From: Allolobophora icterica
Taxonomy: Eukaryota; Annelida; Clitellata; Crassiclitellata; Lumbricidae
Direction: 5' to 3'
Length of the DNA: 64,000 nucleotides
Assembly: GCA_963556255.1 (NCBI GenBank)
Contig: OY744606.1
Span: 77,312,618 to 77,376,617, forward strand
Part shown: positions 1-9,728 of the stretch, in pieces
Position numbering within the stretch: position 1 is the stretch's first letter
Layout of the letters: the number at the start of each line of letters is the position of its first letter
Translations under genes and position numbers: made by a program
Notes under the pieces: generated by a model
What the model was told of the DNA's origin: nothing
The model's input: the letters and a program-made list of their open reading frames with translations, nothing else
Database searches by the model: none

Positions 1-1063
1 CTTTCCAGGGGTGACATAGCTTAAAATTACAAAAATAGTAATCATAATGATGATGATGATGGTGATGAAAAGCCAGATGTAGGTTGAGTGATTGTTGTGT
101 TTCTGGTTGTAGAAATCATACGATGCTCTTACGTCTGTGTCAATGCTGAAGTCACACTGGATCTCAAAGGCAAGTGCCTTGCAGCGGAAGGGCAGGTAGG
201 CAGACCATGATCAATTCAGTCAAACTGGTAACGCTGGCACTCCCTTTTTTAGGGCTGTCCTGATGGACCTGGGCCATGTCCTGCACCAACTATTACCTCC
301 AACCTATTGTTAGGATGTGTTTTTATTGGATGTCTGTACACAACAGTGCGATTAGCAATTGGTTAATAAAGAATATACTTACTTAATGTCTTTAGCATCA
401 GATGAAGTGTATGTACCCTGGTAATTGGTCCTAAATTACTTGATAATGTAATTCCAGTTATCTGAGCATTATTTTCTTACAGAGATGTGTAATGAACTTC
501 AGTACTTATTGCGCTAGGCACGGCACACTCAAGAGGTACTTGTAAGGCATGATACTTGTTTGCAAGATACATGCCACCATCAGCAGGACTTTTTAGAAGG
601 ACTCTTGTATTCTTTTAACTAAATTATTTGTATTGTTAAAAGCAGGTGGAGCCTTTCATGCACCTCTCAGAGCTTCAGGTGACATACCAGTTACCTGGTT
701 GACCCGCTGACCTGAACTTCTGCGGCCCGACTTAGAAGCTTTGCTGCTGTTGGCCCGTCTGTTTGGAATAAGCTGCCTAGCAACATGTGACAATCAAATT
801 CATGGCTATTCTTTAAACCTTTTTCATAACTGCTTGAAAATCATGGGAAGGCCTTTTGAAGACAATGAACGAGTGAATTCTGTTCCAACATAGCTTAGTG
901 TTATAACCCAATTTCTTCATTCAACAGTTATGCTATGTTCAATAAAAAGGCTTCAATCAAATACAGAAGAACTGTAGGACTTCATAATACTATCTCATCT
1001 CCTTTATTTTATTTCAACTTCTGACCCACAAATCGTATCTTTGTTTCTGGTTGATCTTTTCAG
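1..1063. other. YTHDC2 intron sequence upstream of the first visible exon
   Basis: No helicase exon is recognisable here. Bases 1-395 look like a decayed mobile-element 3' end, closing with aataaagaatatacttactt, similar in style to the SINE end at 41930-41952. The rest shows no coding pattern. Confidence 0.5.
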
Positions 1064-1169
1064 AGCTGGCAGGTGTCGACCTGGAATAGTCTACCGCTTA
1101 TTCAGCCGAGTCCGCTATGACGGCATGCCAGAGTACCAGGATCCAGAGATCCTCAGATATCCACTCCAG
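1064..1169 (+). CDS. YTHDC2: YTHDC2 exon: helicase motif VI
   Basis: The exon follows a ttttcag acceptor and ends before a gttggc donor. It encodes AGRCRPGIVYRLFSRVRYDG and on to RYPLQ. This is the arginine-rich motif VI region that closes the helicase core. The first base completes a codon begun in the previous, unseen exon. Confidence 0.93.
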
Positions 1170-2788
1170 GTTGGCCTTTCCAAATCTTCAGCAAGATAAT
1201 TGGATGATTTAAAAAAATTATGTGGTGATTACTTTTTTATAATTATCTAGTTTGGTGCTTTGTTATTTGTTTCTGCGGTTTACGGGTAGTACACAATACA
1301 AAGCTTAGGAAGTGGATGAACCTTGTATTGTGATGTGTTGCTCTATTCTTGAAATATTTATTCCTTCACATTGACTGGTTACTTACTTTTATTTCTTTAG
1401 CTGGTCACCTGCTTTATTTTTTAAGTTAAAACAGATGCTGCCACTTGACACCGAGAACTGATACGCAGTCATATTATGGTTTCCAATGTTGTATATTTTG
1501 TAGGAGTTATGTCTGCATACAAAGCTTTTGGCTCCGAACAACTGTCTGATCGCAGACTTCCTGGCTAAAGCACCAGAGCCGCCTGCGTTTCTCATCACCC
1601 GCAATGCTGTGCACCTTCTCAAGGTAGGCCTCGTTTTTCTGTGGTCGTATATTGTTCGTTTGTGTTGTTGAGTAGATATGTTCGTGTTTGGTAGAGATGA
1701 CATTGCACTGGTTTGAGTTGCTTATCCATGACTGTGTTGATGAGAATATATTTAAACTTTATATAGTTTCCCTTGAGTGTTATTAGTGGCGGCTTTTTTG
1801 TTTTTAATATTTAGTTTATTTGTGTGCTGGACTGTTAATCGAGAAGTCAGGAGTTCAAATCCTGGCCAGGATAGAAATTTATTTCGAGATAAATTGGACC
1901 TGCTAGCCAGCTTAGCTATAACAGGTACATTGACCATATACTGGTGGCAAAAACAGATGATGAGAGAGAGGACTGGCCACCGACCCTTGTATGCCAAGGC
2001 TAGGAAAATGAAGTTGCTCAACATTTCATACCCATGGCTGCATCTCAGGACTTGCTAAGGGACTCCGCCTCAACCTTGTAATATTTTAATAGTGAATTCA
2101 TGTTATTTTAGTACATTACAGGTTCATTATATTTCATCTGTCTAAAATTTGCACTAAGCTTAAATAGCAGTCCAAACTTTGTAAGTGGGCAATATCAAAT
2201 ACAGTTGTAATTGTGCAGTTGTCATACAGTAGCACTTGCATACAAGAGTTGAGAGAAACTGGTTCTGTGTTGCAGCAAATTGATGCACTGGATCCCTTTG
2301 AAGACCTGACTGAACTTGGTCATCATCTAGCCGATCTGCCAGTCGAACCGCGCTATGGCAAGATGATCCTCTACTCGGTGGTTCTCAAATGTCTCGATCC
2401 GATCCTCACAATCGCCTGTGCACTCGCTTACAAAGATCCATGTGAGTACATAAGAAACTCTATTAACCTTTCAATATAATACGAATTCTGGAATCATGCA
2501 TCGGGAGCGTGGACCCCAAATTTAGTTAAGTTGTAGAAACTGACCTCATAATAACTCGACCTCGTTATAAGGAGGTCTTGATTTTTGCTGGTAAAGACAG
2601 CGTTATATCAAGTTTCTAGTTATTGATCTTGTCATCATTGCTTGATCTCCGTAAATCATCTCTGGAGATATTGAAATTGAAGCTCGAGACCTATCTTTTT
2701 AAAGTATTGTATGACTGGCATTGATTTTTGAACTTGTGTACAGCGCCCTTTTCTTTGGCCTCAGCTCTGCTATGGCGCTATGTAATTA

Positions 2789-2843
<55 letters not shown>

Positions 2844-5800
2844 CATTATTATTAATTGGAAAATCTTGCATTATCTCAACACAATATGAAATTAATTGTA
2901 ATTTCCTGTGTGACTAGTCTTACTGCCTGCCCATCCGTACCAGAAGAGAGCGGCTGCCATGTCTCGGCGGAAGTTTGCAGCTGGGACATTCAGCGATCAC
3001 ATGGCTCTGCTCAGAGCTTTCCAGGTACGAGATGTGTTTGGTCAGGCTGTGAAATTCTGGATTTTAGAATATAAACGTACATGTTTTTCTATATAGCGAC
3101 CTTATAACCTCGACCCTGCTCACTTTTCAATTCATTGATTGGGTGAAATCCTTCATCACCACTGCCCATTTGAATGGTTGCCATGCCATTTAAGGTTCTC
3201 ATGTACAGACCACGCTAGAGTGACTGTATGGCCTCTACCCTGCTCATTTTTCAATGACTTGTATCGGTTGAGATTCTTCGCCATTTATAAATGTTCGATT
3301 ATGGTTACAATTATGACCATGCTAGTCGAGATTTATATCTTTGATATAGCCATCATCGGTAAGTGAACTGGCATCCTCGCACACGGGGAGCCTTGATACA
3401 CACTTACCAGTGTAGCTAAATGGGTCAGAATGAGATGAGGCAGTGAAATTCAGTGTCTTAGAATTAGGTTGTTTCGTTAAAAATTCCTCGTTTGTCATTA
3501 AAGTGTTTGAATCTCTTCTGTTTCATTTATTTTGTTTATTTAACACTTAAGGTATGGTCGTCAAAAACTAAAAAAATTTCAATTCTGGATAATACAGTGC
3601 TTCTTGATTATAGTCGGTTTATTTCTGTTTCTATTTTTCTGTAATTCCTAGGTAGGGCTCTTTGCATCTGTGGATTACTGTTGTGTGTAGGGTTGGCAGA
3701 AAGCTCGAGCCGAGGGATGGGAGAGATCTTTCTGCGAACGCAATCTGCTGTCGTTTTCCACGATGGAGATGATTGTTGGAATGCGGTCAGTCCATAATTA
3801 ATATTGTTTTCTATTTCCAGTCAGGTGTTAGGCATGAAAGAGTTATTTCAAATCAATCGAGAGTGCAGAAGTTGTATCTGAAGTGCATATAACTTGGCAA
3901 TCTTTGGTAGAGGAAGAACACTAAAAAATAATGTAATAATAATAATTCTATTTTTAGTTTCTTATTGTTGTTGTTTTTTATTCTTGTGACTGAGTCTTTA
4001 AGCATATTTTGCTAATTACCATCAGCTGAAATGATTGACATGTACAGGAGTGTTTCTAAGAAATATGGAAGTAAATAAAACTAATGAAACTAAATAATAT
4101 GTTTTTATTTTATTAGCACACAACTGTTGGGTCAGCTGAGAGCGTCTGGATTCGTCCGAGCGAGAGGAGGGGGTGACATCAGAGACCTCAATTCCAATTC
4201 GGAAAACTGGGCTGTTGTAAAAGCCGCCCTCTGTGCCGGAATGTATCCTAACATCATACGTGTCGACCGCGAGCGTTTCCAGCTTACGACTGCGTACGTT
4301 TCTTGCATTTTAAATACAGTGTGGAGACATTAATGCGAAGTCATTGAGGGGGACACGTCTCATGACACAGGATATAAACTAGGCCATGTGTTAAAAGGGA
4401 TACTGCTGATCTAGTCATTGTTTAATGCTACGCTTCTCTTCTTGTTTGTTGCATTAACCAGTAGGGCATGTTAATTTAATAGCTTTGAGGGACATATCAC
4501 CTCTACACGTTAAGCAGATTTGCGTGTAAAATGGGAGCACATAGATGGGTCCACACTGTATATTTATTTGGTGGTGAATTGACTGTTCTAAAACTTTTGA
4601 GGACAGCTGTATCAACTGTGTTTGTATGTTTCGTAGAATTAGATGTTTTTACTACTTTATCATTGTCCAAGTGTTTTATGGGTAAATGAACTGTTGCATA
4701 TTGCCTTTTAAGTGCTGCACACTTGTGTACTCAGTGGTGTATTCGTCTGTACTCGACGATTATGGGTTTGTAAGGTCATGTGCAATTGTTAGTGTAATTA
4801 GTAATTGGTAATTTAGCGCTGGTGTCTAATGCACAAGGTATCAACCGATGGCACACCAATGCCAAGCCATGATCAGGTCGCTATCCAGATAATCAGTCTG
4901 CTAGCAATTTTCTGCTGTGTGTGTTTCTGAAGCAAAGAGAACAAAGTCCGATTCCACAATACTTCGATTCTTGGCCCAGCGCCCAACGAGGTTGGACCAA
5001 ACAATCACAACATGGCAATCAACCGCTTGCCAACGGACTGGATTGCCTTCGAGGAAATGACGCGAATGCATCGGACCATCCAGGTGCGGTCCTGCACCGT
5101 TGTTTCGTCAGTCACCGTTGCGCTCTTTGCAGGTCCGGCCAAGCTGCCTTCAGACTCTGTGAGGGATGCCGAGAGCGCTTACCATCATGGTTAGTAGTTT
5201 TTCTCTCTTAGGGAGACAGTCTAGCGGTTGGCATGATGGACTGTCGACCGAGAGGTTGGGGTTCATGTCTCTGACAAAACAGTTTCTTTTGTACTTATAA
5301 ATGCTCTCTAGCAAGCTTGGCTGTGGAGTACGGCGAGCAGTCGATGTCGTATGATGACTATGCTATGATTAGATTAGATTTGACGGTGTATCTGTCAAGG
5401 CTTCTTAAGTGGCACTGATTACAGTTTCAGTAACAACAACGTCTGTGAAAATGGTTTTAAGTGTCGGTTTCGGGTTTCAGATTAGGATGTGCAGTAATAA
5501 AAGCCTCTAATACGCAGTAAATTTTATACCATGCTTGAGGTTTTAGGCAATGACCTCTCTGACCTTTTCGTCTTTCAGGGGAGGTTGAAACAAGGTGGCA
5601 TCAAAAAACTATCAAATTTAAAATTTTAGCTGCAGACGTCCGCATTGGTCATAACCCTCTACCCCTTGTCCGAATTTGGATGACCCCTCCCTCCTCATTG
5701 TGGACATCCTGTGTTGATGACCCCTTAGGAAATTTATCTATGCTGCACAGAGTCAAAGGCAACAGTATGTAAGTGCAGTGGCAGACTGTGATCTAAAGTC

Positions 5801-8800
5801 TCGAAGTGGGATCGGTGACAGCAATAGCAACAAAGGATTTGAAAAGTTTATGCTATGGCTCTATAGAAGCCTTCAGATTTGATTAGATTTGATTTGATTA
5901 GATTGAATGGTTTATCCTTCTTTTCTCACCAGGTTCTTCGAGTGGCATGGGCGACAGTTCCATCAACAACAGCAGTGACAGTGACGGCGACGACAAGGAC
6001 GACTCGAGTCGTGCGCTGCTCCGACTTGACGACTGGATCTCGTTCCGTCTTGATCCAGACGCGTCAGCACTGATCATCCAGCTGCGTCAGAAGTGGCACT
6101 CCCTCTTCCTCCGTCGCATGCGCTCGCCCACGAAGCTCTGGTCACAGTTCGACGAAAGTACCATCCGCACCGTCGTGTCGGTTCTGACGAATGAGGAACA
6201 GGCGCTTGGTCTTCAGCAACCGGCTGGAATTGGTCAACGTCCTCGACCGATGTCGACCGAGACGGTTGTCTCTTGTGGCGGGTCACGACGCGGATCGTGC
6301 GACGATCCGACGGTGTCGAGCACTGATGAAGCGGGGCAAGGCTGGAGTGGACAAGACTTTGAGGGCAGGGTGGTGGGAGGTTTGTCGCACCAACAGCAGC
6401 CGCCTCAGAAGGAGTCGGGTGAGTGGCTTTGTTGTGTTGATCTACTCATCTAAATGCTAAGTTTAGCAAGAAAAAGGACTTATTAGCATTTTCCATAAGC
6501 TTATACCTTCAGAAAATCACGCTAAAAATATCAGAAAGCTTGGCCTAAAATTTGTGTAATTTTTTTACTGTTTAGGGACCTTGAGCGAGTCCTTCACTCA
6601 CAACTGCTCATCACCATCCATTGATGCTTGGTCATTAGATAGTGGTGCTTAATAAATGTGTAATGGTAATAATAATGATAATAATACTGATAATAATATA
6701 ATATAAAGTTATAATGAAGTGTATCATAATTTGACTCTGATGCCTTTACGTTATCGGAAACAGGAGGGAAGAACGGTGAAGACAAGTCTGAAACGTCATC
6801 AGCGCCATCTAGTAACAGCGCTCCCGGTTCTGACAACAACAGCCGCAAGGGCAGCGCAGCGAGCTCCCCTCGTGAAAGCCCTCAGCCATCCACCGTGCAG
6901 AGGCCGCCCTCGGAGGGTGACGCCACACCCGGCGCACACAACCCTTGTCGGTACTTCATCGTGAAGGCTTCGAACAACAAAATGCTGGTGACATCGGAGG
7001 AAAAGGGTCTCTGGGCGACGGCCCCCTCCAACGAAAAGAAGATCAGCAAAGCTTTCAAGGTTAGCAGATGATGACGTCTAATTGTGTGTGGCTCTCTTTT
7101 GGGTATATATCAGTGCTTTCGAGAAGTTCTCAGGGACACTTTTGCAGACTCCATGCGGGGTTTCAGATAATTTATTTGCATTTTTACTAAAAAAAATTTT
7201 AAATCCTGTACATGCATATAACATATAAAGGCCTAAAGTAGTGTGTCTTCTGACACAAAGTGTGCGGTTGACATTGTCGAGTGTGCAGTTGACATTGTCG
7301 AGTGTGCGGTTGACATTGTCGAGTGTGCGGTTGACATTGTCGAGTGTGCGGTTGACATTGTCGAGTGTGCGGTTGACCGGTTGACATTGTCGAGTGCGCG
7401 GTTGACCGGTTGACATTGTCGAGTGTGCGGTTGACATTGTCGAGTGTGCGGTTGACATTGTCGAGTGTGCGGTTGACATTGTCGAGTGTGCGGTTGACAT
7501 TGTCGAGTGTGCGGTTGACATTGTCGAGTGTGCGGTTGACATTGTCGAGTGTGCGGTTGACATTGTCGAGTGTGCGGTTGAGTTATCTGGGGTGTGCAGT
7601 TGTAGCATTAAATTTTGAGAGATTAGCAGTTACACACGATTTCATTCTAATACCTTAAATTTTACTGACCAGTTCAAGTACAGTTATGACAGTTTGTGGA
7701 AGAGTGTACAGTTGACATTTCTGATTATTTCAGTTACAGATGTGTATCATATCTTATGCGAATCATGTATACATTGGTTTGTAAGACTAATTTGTAACAA
7801 ATTATAGTAGTATATAGTAACAATAGTACTGATGAAAACCATTGTTCTGTTCTTGTGCGCAGGAGGACAAGACAATCTACTTGATCTTCTCTGTGCACGG
7901 TAGCAACTACTTTCAAGGAATTGCGCGCGTTACAGGACCCGTCAGTTCCGAGAGAGTCAAGGAGTTCCACTCGCCGGGTCTTGGTGGAACAATTCCCGTG
8001 CAGTGGATTAAGAGGTAATGGTTCGTTTTCTTGTTCTTACATTGGAAATGGTAATGCCAGTGCATATCGGCCTTCAGTAGAACAGTCTTCCATTGCAAAC
8101 ATCTGTTTCTTGTAACAAATTATAGTAATATTTAGTAAGAGAAACTGCATTTCAAAATTACTCTCCTTTGAACGGGTAACCAGATGAGCTGAGATTTCCA
8201 TTTCGTAATTATTTTAATTTCCAATTTTAGTCTGTTATGTTAATTATTATTATTGCTGAAATTTTTCTATGTTCATTTGAACCGAGAGGCTTCCCTGATA
8301 TTCTGTCTTATTTGTGCAATGGTTTTTGCAAGTTTTGTTTTTCTGCTGAAATGCCACCACCTGTCAACAAAGTGTTTTCAATTCTTTTTTTTCTTAGGAG
8401 TAACATCTCGTTCCAGCAGTGTCAGCATCTTGTCAATGCGTGGAACGACAACAAAAAGGTTACAGCATCAAAAGATGGACAGGTAGATATGTAGTTTACA
8501 TACAGCAAATATCCCAGCAAATATCGCTCCTGAGTAGACAGCCTTGAAGGGGCGCTATATAAATGTTCCTTAAATGATAATGGTAAGGATAATTTCAAAT
8601 TTATATAGCGCCACTTCAAGAGACAGTCACGGAGGCACTTCCGACCTAACACAATGAAACCACGATCAAACAAAGTGGTTACTGTGCAGAGGTCAAGATT
8701 CACACGCCAAAGCACAAAGCTACAAAAATCTTGTCCTACCCTATATGATCCCTCCTCTTTTCGAAGCTCAGAAGTACACTCGCAACCACTTTTAACAGAG

Positions 8801-9728
8801 CATTGATGATGCTGAGCAGCTGTATGTGTAGGTCTTAACCAAGGTCCCTACACAACTGCCTTGGACGAGCCTCGAACCCATGCTTTGGTGGTAGAAGCCA
8901 AGTGCTCTGAGCAGTTGACTACTACCGTGCAGCCACACGTGCACGCAACTGCTAGGCTGGTGTATGTACACATAAATGAGCACATATTATTCTTAATTTA
9001 TTATTATTATTATTTTTATTATGCATTTTTTAAGCACCACTATCTAATGACCAGGCATCAGTCGGCTACCATGTCACACATACAAACATATGCAGTGCCA
9101 TTGTGAGGCACTTAAAATGCGCTTTATTAATTGTCTTGATACATTGATACATGTACATATACATGCATACATACATGTATGTGTATTGCATATGTACAAT
9201 GTTTAAACTTGTCTGCTTATGCAGGAAATTGAGCCTTCAGTGGGTGAACAACTCCTGCGCCTGTGGGATAAGCCACCGTCGAGCCAGCACTCCCAGTCCA
9301 CCCGTTATTCTGGTCAACCTCAGCTCGGTGCCAACTCTTCTCATGGCCAGCTCGATTACACCAATCCAAACCGCAACCAGTCTGGCCACCACGGCAATCA
9401 GTATTCCGCCTGGTCTCCAAATCAGAAATCGTACGGTCAGTGGACCACCCCCGGTGTGCGTGGGGGCCAGTCCAGCCAGGGCTATTCGGGCGGTTCGTAT
9501 CCCAACATGGCTCGAATGGAGGAGATAAACGCGTCCCAGATGGGGGCGGCCGGAATCCCGATGGGACACCAGTACGGACAGGGCTATGGTTCACAGAGGG
9601 GTCAAGGGCAGTTCCAAAAGGGTTACATGACACCTTCATCAATGCAGGGCAATAGTTCGTCATCGTCTGTTATGATCATGCAGAGATCGACGACGGATCC
9701 CAATGCCAAGAACTCGGGGAGTATGTGA
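1064..9728 (+). CDS. YTHDC2: YTHDC2, 3' part (12 exons), m6A-reader DExH RNA helicase
   Basis: YTHDC2 is a 3'-5' RNA helicase that binds N6-methyladenosine RNA and, in animals studied, drives the switch from mitosis to meiosis in germ cells. Coding exons seen: 1064-1169, 1504-1623, 2276-2441, 2918-3024, 3691-3785, 4117-4293, 4933-5189, 5933-6418, 6764-7059, 7863-8014, 8398-8482, 9225-9728. All introns are GT-AG and phases match at every junction, giving 849 residues and a TGA at 9726-9728. Domain order: end of helicase C with motif VI (AGRCRPG, residues 1-7), HA2 (about 40-130), OB-fold (about 190-340), a Ser/Gly-rich linker, YTH (about 567-696), then a 150-residue Q/G/S/N-rich tail. The N-terminal R3H, DEAH and ankyrin parts lie upstream of the window. 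Similarity to vertebrate YTHDC2 is recognised from memory, and identity is very strong in the HA2 and OB regions. Confidence 0.96.
1504..1623 (+). CDS. YTHDC2: YTHDC2 exon: start of winged helix/HA2
   Basis: Forty whole codons (phase 0 at both ends) between a ttgtag acceptor and a gtaggc donor. It begins ELCLHTKLLAP and contains IADFLAKAPEPP, characteristic of the region after the helicase core in DExH proteins. Confidence 0.93.
1826..2066 (+). mobile_element. tRNA-derived SINE in YTHDC2 intron
   Basis: A tRNA-like head is seen, with a B-box-like gagttcaaatcctgg at about 1851. The downstream part (gctaggaaaatgaagttgctcaac and following) resembles 10740-10840, suggesting the same dispersed family. 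No clear flanking duplication was found. Confidence 0.5.
2276..2441 (+). CDS. YTHDC2: YTHDC2 exon: HA2 domain
   Basis: Encodes QIDALDPFEDLTELGHHLAD followed by LPVEPRYGKM and CLDPILTIACALAYKDP, the hallmark HA2 (ratchet) sequence of DEAH/RHA helicases. Acceptor ttgcag, donor gtgagt; the last base starts a split Phe codon. Confidence 0.95.
2640..2857 (+). mobile_element. LINE 3'-end fragment with (ATT)n tail
   Basis: The translation LEILKLKLETYLFKVLY (about 2661-2711) is typical of the extreme C-terminus of CR1/L2-group LINE reverse transcriptases. A short 3' UTR with gcgctatgtaa and a (TTA)n tail at 2791-2857 follow. It lies in a YTHDC2 intron in the same orientation. Confidence 0.55.
2918..3024 (+). 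CDS. YTHDC2: YTHDC2 exon: end of HA2
   Basis: Encodes LLPAHPYQKRAAMSRRKFAA then GTFSDHMALLRAFQ. The acceptor is gactag, chosen because it completes the split Phe codon and keeps the frame; the donor is gtacga. The SDHMALLRAFQ block is strongly conserved in DExH helicases. Confidence 0.9.
3691..3785 (+). CDS. YTHDC2: YTHDC2 exon: HA2-OB linker
   Basis: Encodes GWQKARAEGWERSFCERNLL and SFSTMEMIVGM. Acceptor gtgtag, donor gtcagt; the final Arg codon is split with the next exon. Confidence 0.92.
4117..4293 (+). CDS. YTHDC2: YTHDC2 exon: start of OB-fold
   Basis: Encodes TQLLGQLRASGFVRARGGGD, then NSENWAVVKAALCAGMYPNI and VDRERFQLTT. The NWAVVKAALCAGMYPN motif marks the helicase-associated OB-fold. 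Acceptor attag, donor gtacgt. Confidence 0.94.
4933..5189 (+). CDS. YTHDC2: YTHDC2 exon: OB-fold
   Basis: Encodes KENKVRFHNTSILG and then INRLPTDWIAFEEMTRMHRT, VRSCTVVSSVTVALFAGPAK. The correct frame is the one joining the phase-2 upstream exon; two other frames stay open for long stretches and are shadows. Acceptor ctgaag, donor gttagt. Confidence 0.93.
5213..5345 (+). mobile_element. tRNA-derived SINE fragment in YTHDC2 intron
   Basis: The head agtctagcggttggcatgat with B-box-like ggttggggttca resembles a tRNA-related SINE. The fragment shares gaccgagaggttggggttca with the complement of 24640-24670. Confidence 0.4.
5933..6418 (+). CDS. YTHDC2: YTHDC2 exon: acidic linker and LRQKWHSLFLRRM block
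   Basis: Begins with a Ser/Asp-rich stretch (SSINNSSDSDGDDKDDSS), then LRLDDWISFRLDPDAS, LRQKWHSLFLRRMRSPTKLW and LQQPAGIGQRPRPMS, all conserved in vertebrate YTHDC2. The rest is a poorly conserved Ser/Gly linker. Acceptor caccag, donor gtgagt. Confidence 0.94.
6574..6672 (+). mobile_element. SINE body fragment in YTHDC2 intron
   Basis: gggaccttgagcgagtcctt and cactcacaactgctcatcac match the SINE bodies at 20970 and 48930. The end ggtcattagatagtggtgct recurs, inverted, at 9027-9060. Confidence 0.55.
6764..7059 (+). CDS. YTHDC2: YTHDC2 exon: linker and start of YTH domain
   Basis: A disordered Ser/Pro/Asn linker is followed by RYFIVKASNNKMLVTSEEKG then LWATAPSNEKKISKAFK, the first half of the YTH fold. 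The Trp of GLWAT corresponds to the first aromatic-cage Trp of YTH domains. Acceptor aaacag, donor gttagc. Confidence 0.95.
7259..7580. repeat. 21-bp minisatellite in YTHDC2 intron
   Basis: About 15 tandem copies of a 21-bp unit (gtgtgcggttgacattgtcga). Two copies carry an extra ggttgacc and one a gcg variant. The unit is a multiple of three, so several frames stay open (TAHSTMS heptads on the minus strand), but the array lies between two YTH exons and is intronic. Confidence 0.95.
7863..8014 (+). CDS. YTHDC2: YTHDC2 exon: central YTH domain
   Basis: Encodes EDKTIYLIFSVHGSNYFQGI and ending GLGGTIPVQWIK. The strands IYLIFSV and NYFQG are classic YTH core. A Phe (codon 7965-7967) sits where vertebrate YTHDC2 has the second cage Trp. 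Acceptor gcgcag, donor gtaatg. Confidence 0.95.
8398..8482 (+). CDS. YTHDC2: YTHDC2 exon: end of YTH domain
   Basis: Encodes SNISFQQCQHLVNAWNDNKK then VTASKDGQ. The NxWNDNKKV.xSxDGQ block is the C-terminal YTH signature. Acceptor cttag, donor gtagat. Confidence 0.95.
8836..8950 (-). mobile_element. Minus-strand tRNA-derived SINE fragment
   Basis: On the complement a tRNA-like head (tggctgcacggtagtagtca) and a B-box-like gggttcgaggctc are followed by gtagggacc, the start of the body shared with the SINEs at 20970 and 48930. It lies in the last YTHDC2 intron. Confidence 0.55.
9000..9062 (-). mobile_element. Minus-strand SINE tail fragment
   Basis: (TTA)n followed by the complement of a sequence found at 6620-6660 (catcnntggtcattagatagtggtgctta). 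It is probably a 5'-truncated SINE copy. Confidence 0.4.
9225..9728 (+). CDS. YTHDC2: YTHDC2 last exon: end of YTH and Q/G/S-rich tail
   Basis: Starts EIEPSVGEQLLRLWDKPP, matching the end of vertebrate YTHDC2, which stops soon afterwards as I recall it. Here translation continues about 150 residues through a Gln/Gly/Ser/Asn/Tyr-rich low-complexity tail (for example GGQSSQGYSGGSYP and GYGSQRGQGQFQKGY) to TGA. Acceptor atgcag. Confidence 0.93.
   Translation, partial: EIEPSVGEQLLRLWDKPPSSQHSQSTRYSGQPQLGANSSHGQLDYTNPNRNQSGHHGNQYSAWSPNQKSYGQWTTPGVRGGQSSQGYSGGSYPNMARMEEINASQMGAAGIPMGHQYGQGYGSQRGQGQFQKGYMTPSSMQGNSSSSSVMIMQRSTTDPNAKNSGSM

Noticed and set aside
6074..6286. Antisense ORFs over YTHDC2 exons (also 9217-9663 and 9237-9569)
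   Set aside because: Shadows of the conserved coding strand, with no independent features.
7259..7580. CRISPR-like array
   Set aside because: Units are contiguous with no unique spacers, and the host is an animal.
7078..7608. 176-codon ORF with TAHSTMS heptads on the minus strand, and its plus-strand counterpart
   Set aside because: The 21-bp minisatellite lies in a YTHDC2 intron; frames stay open because 21 is divisible by three.
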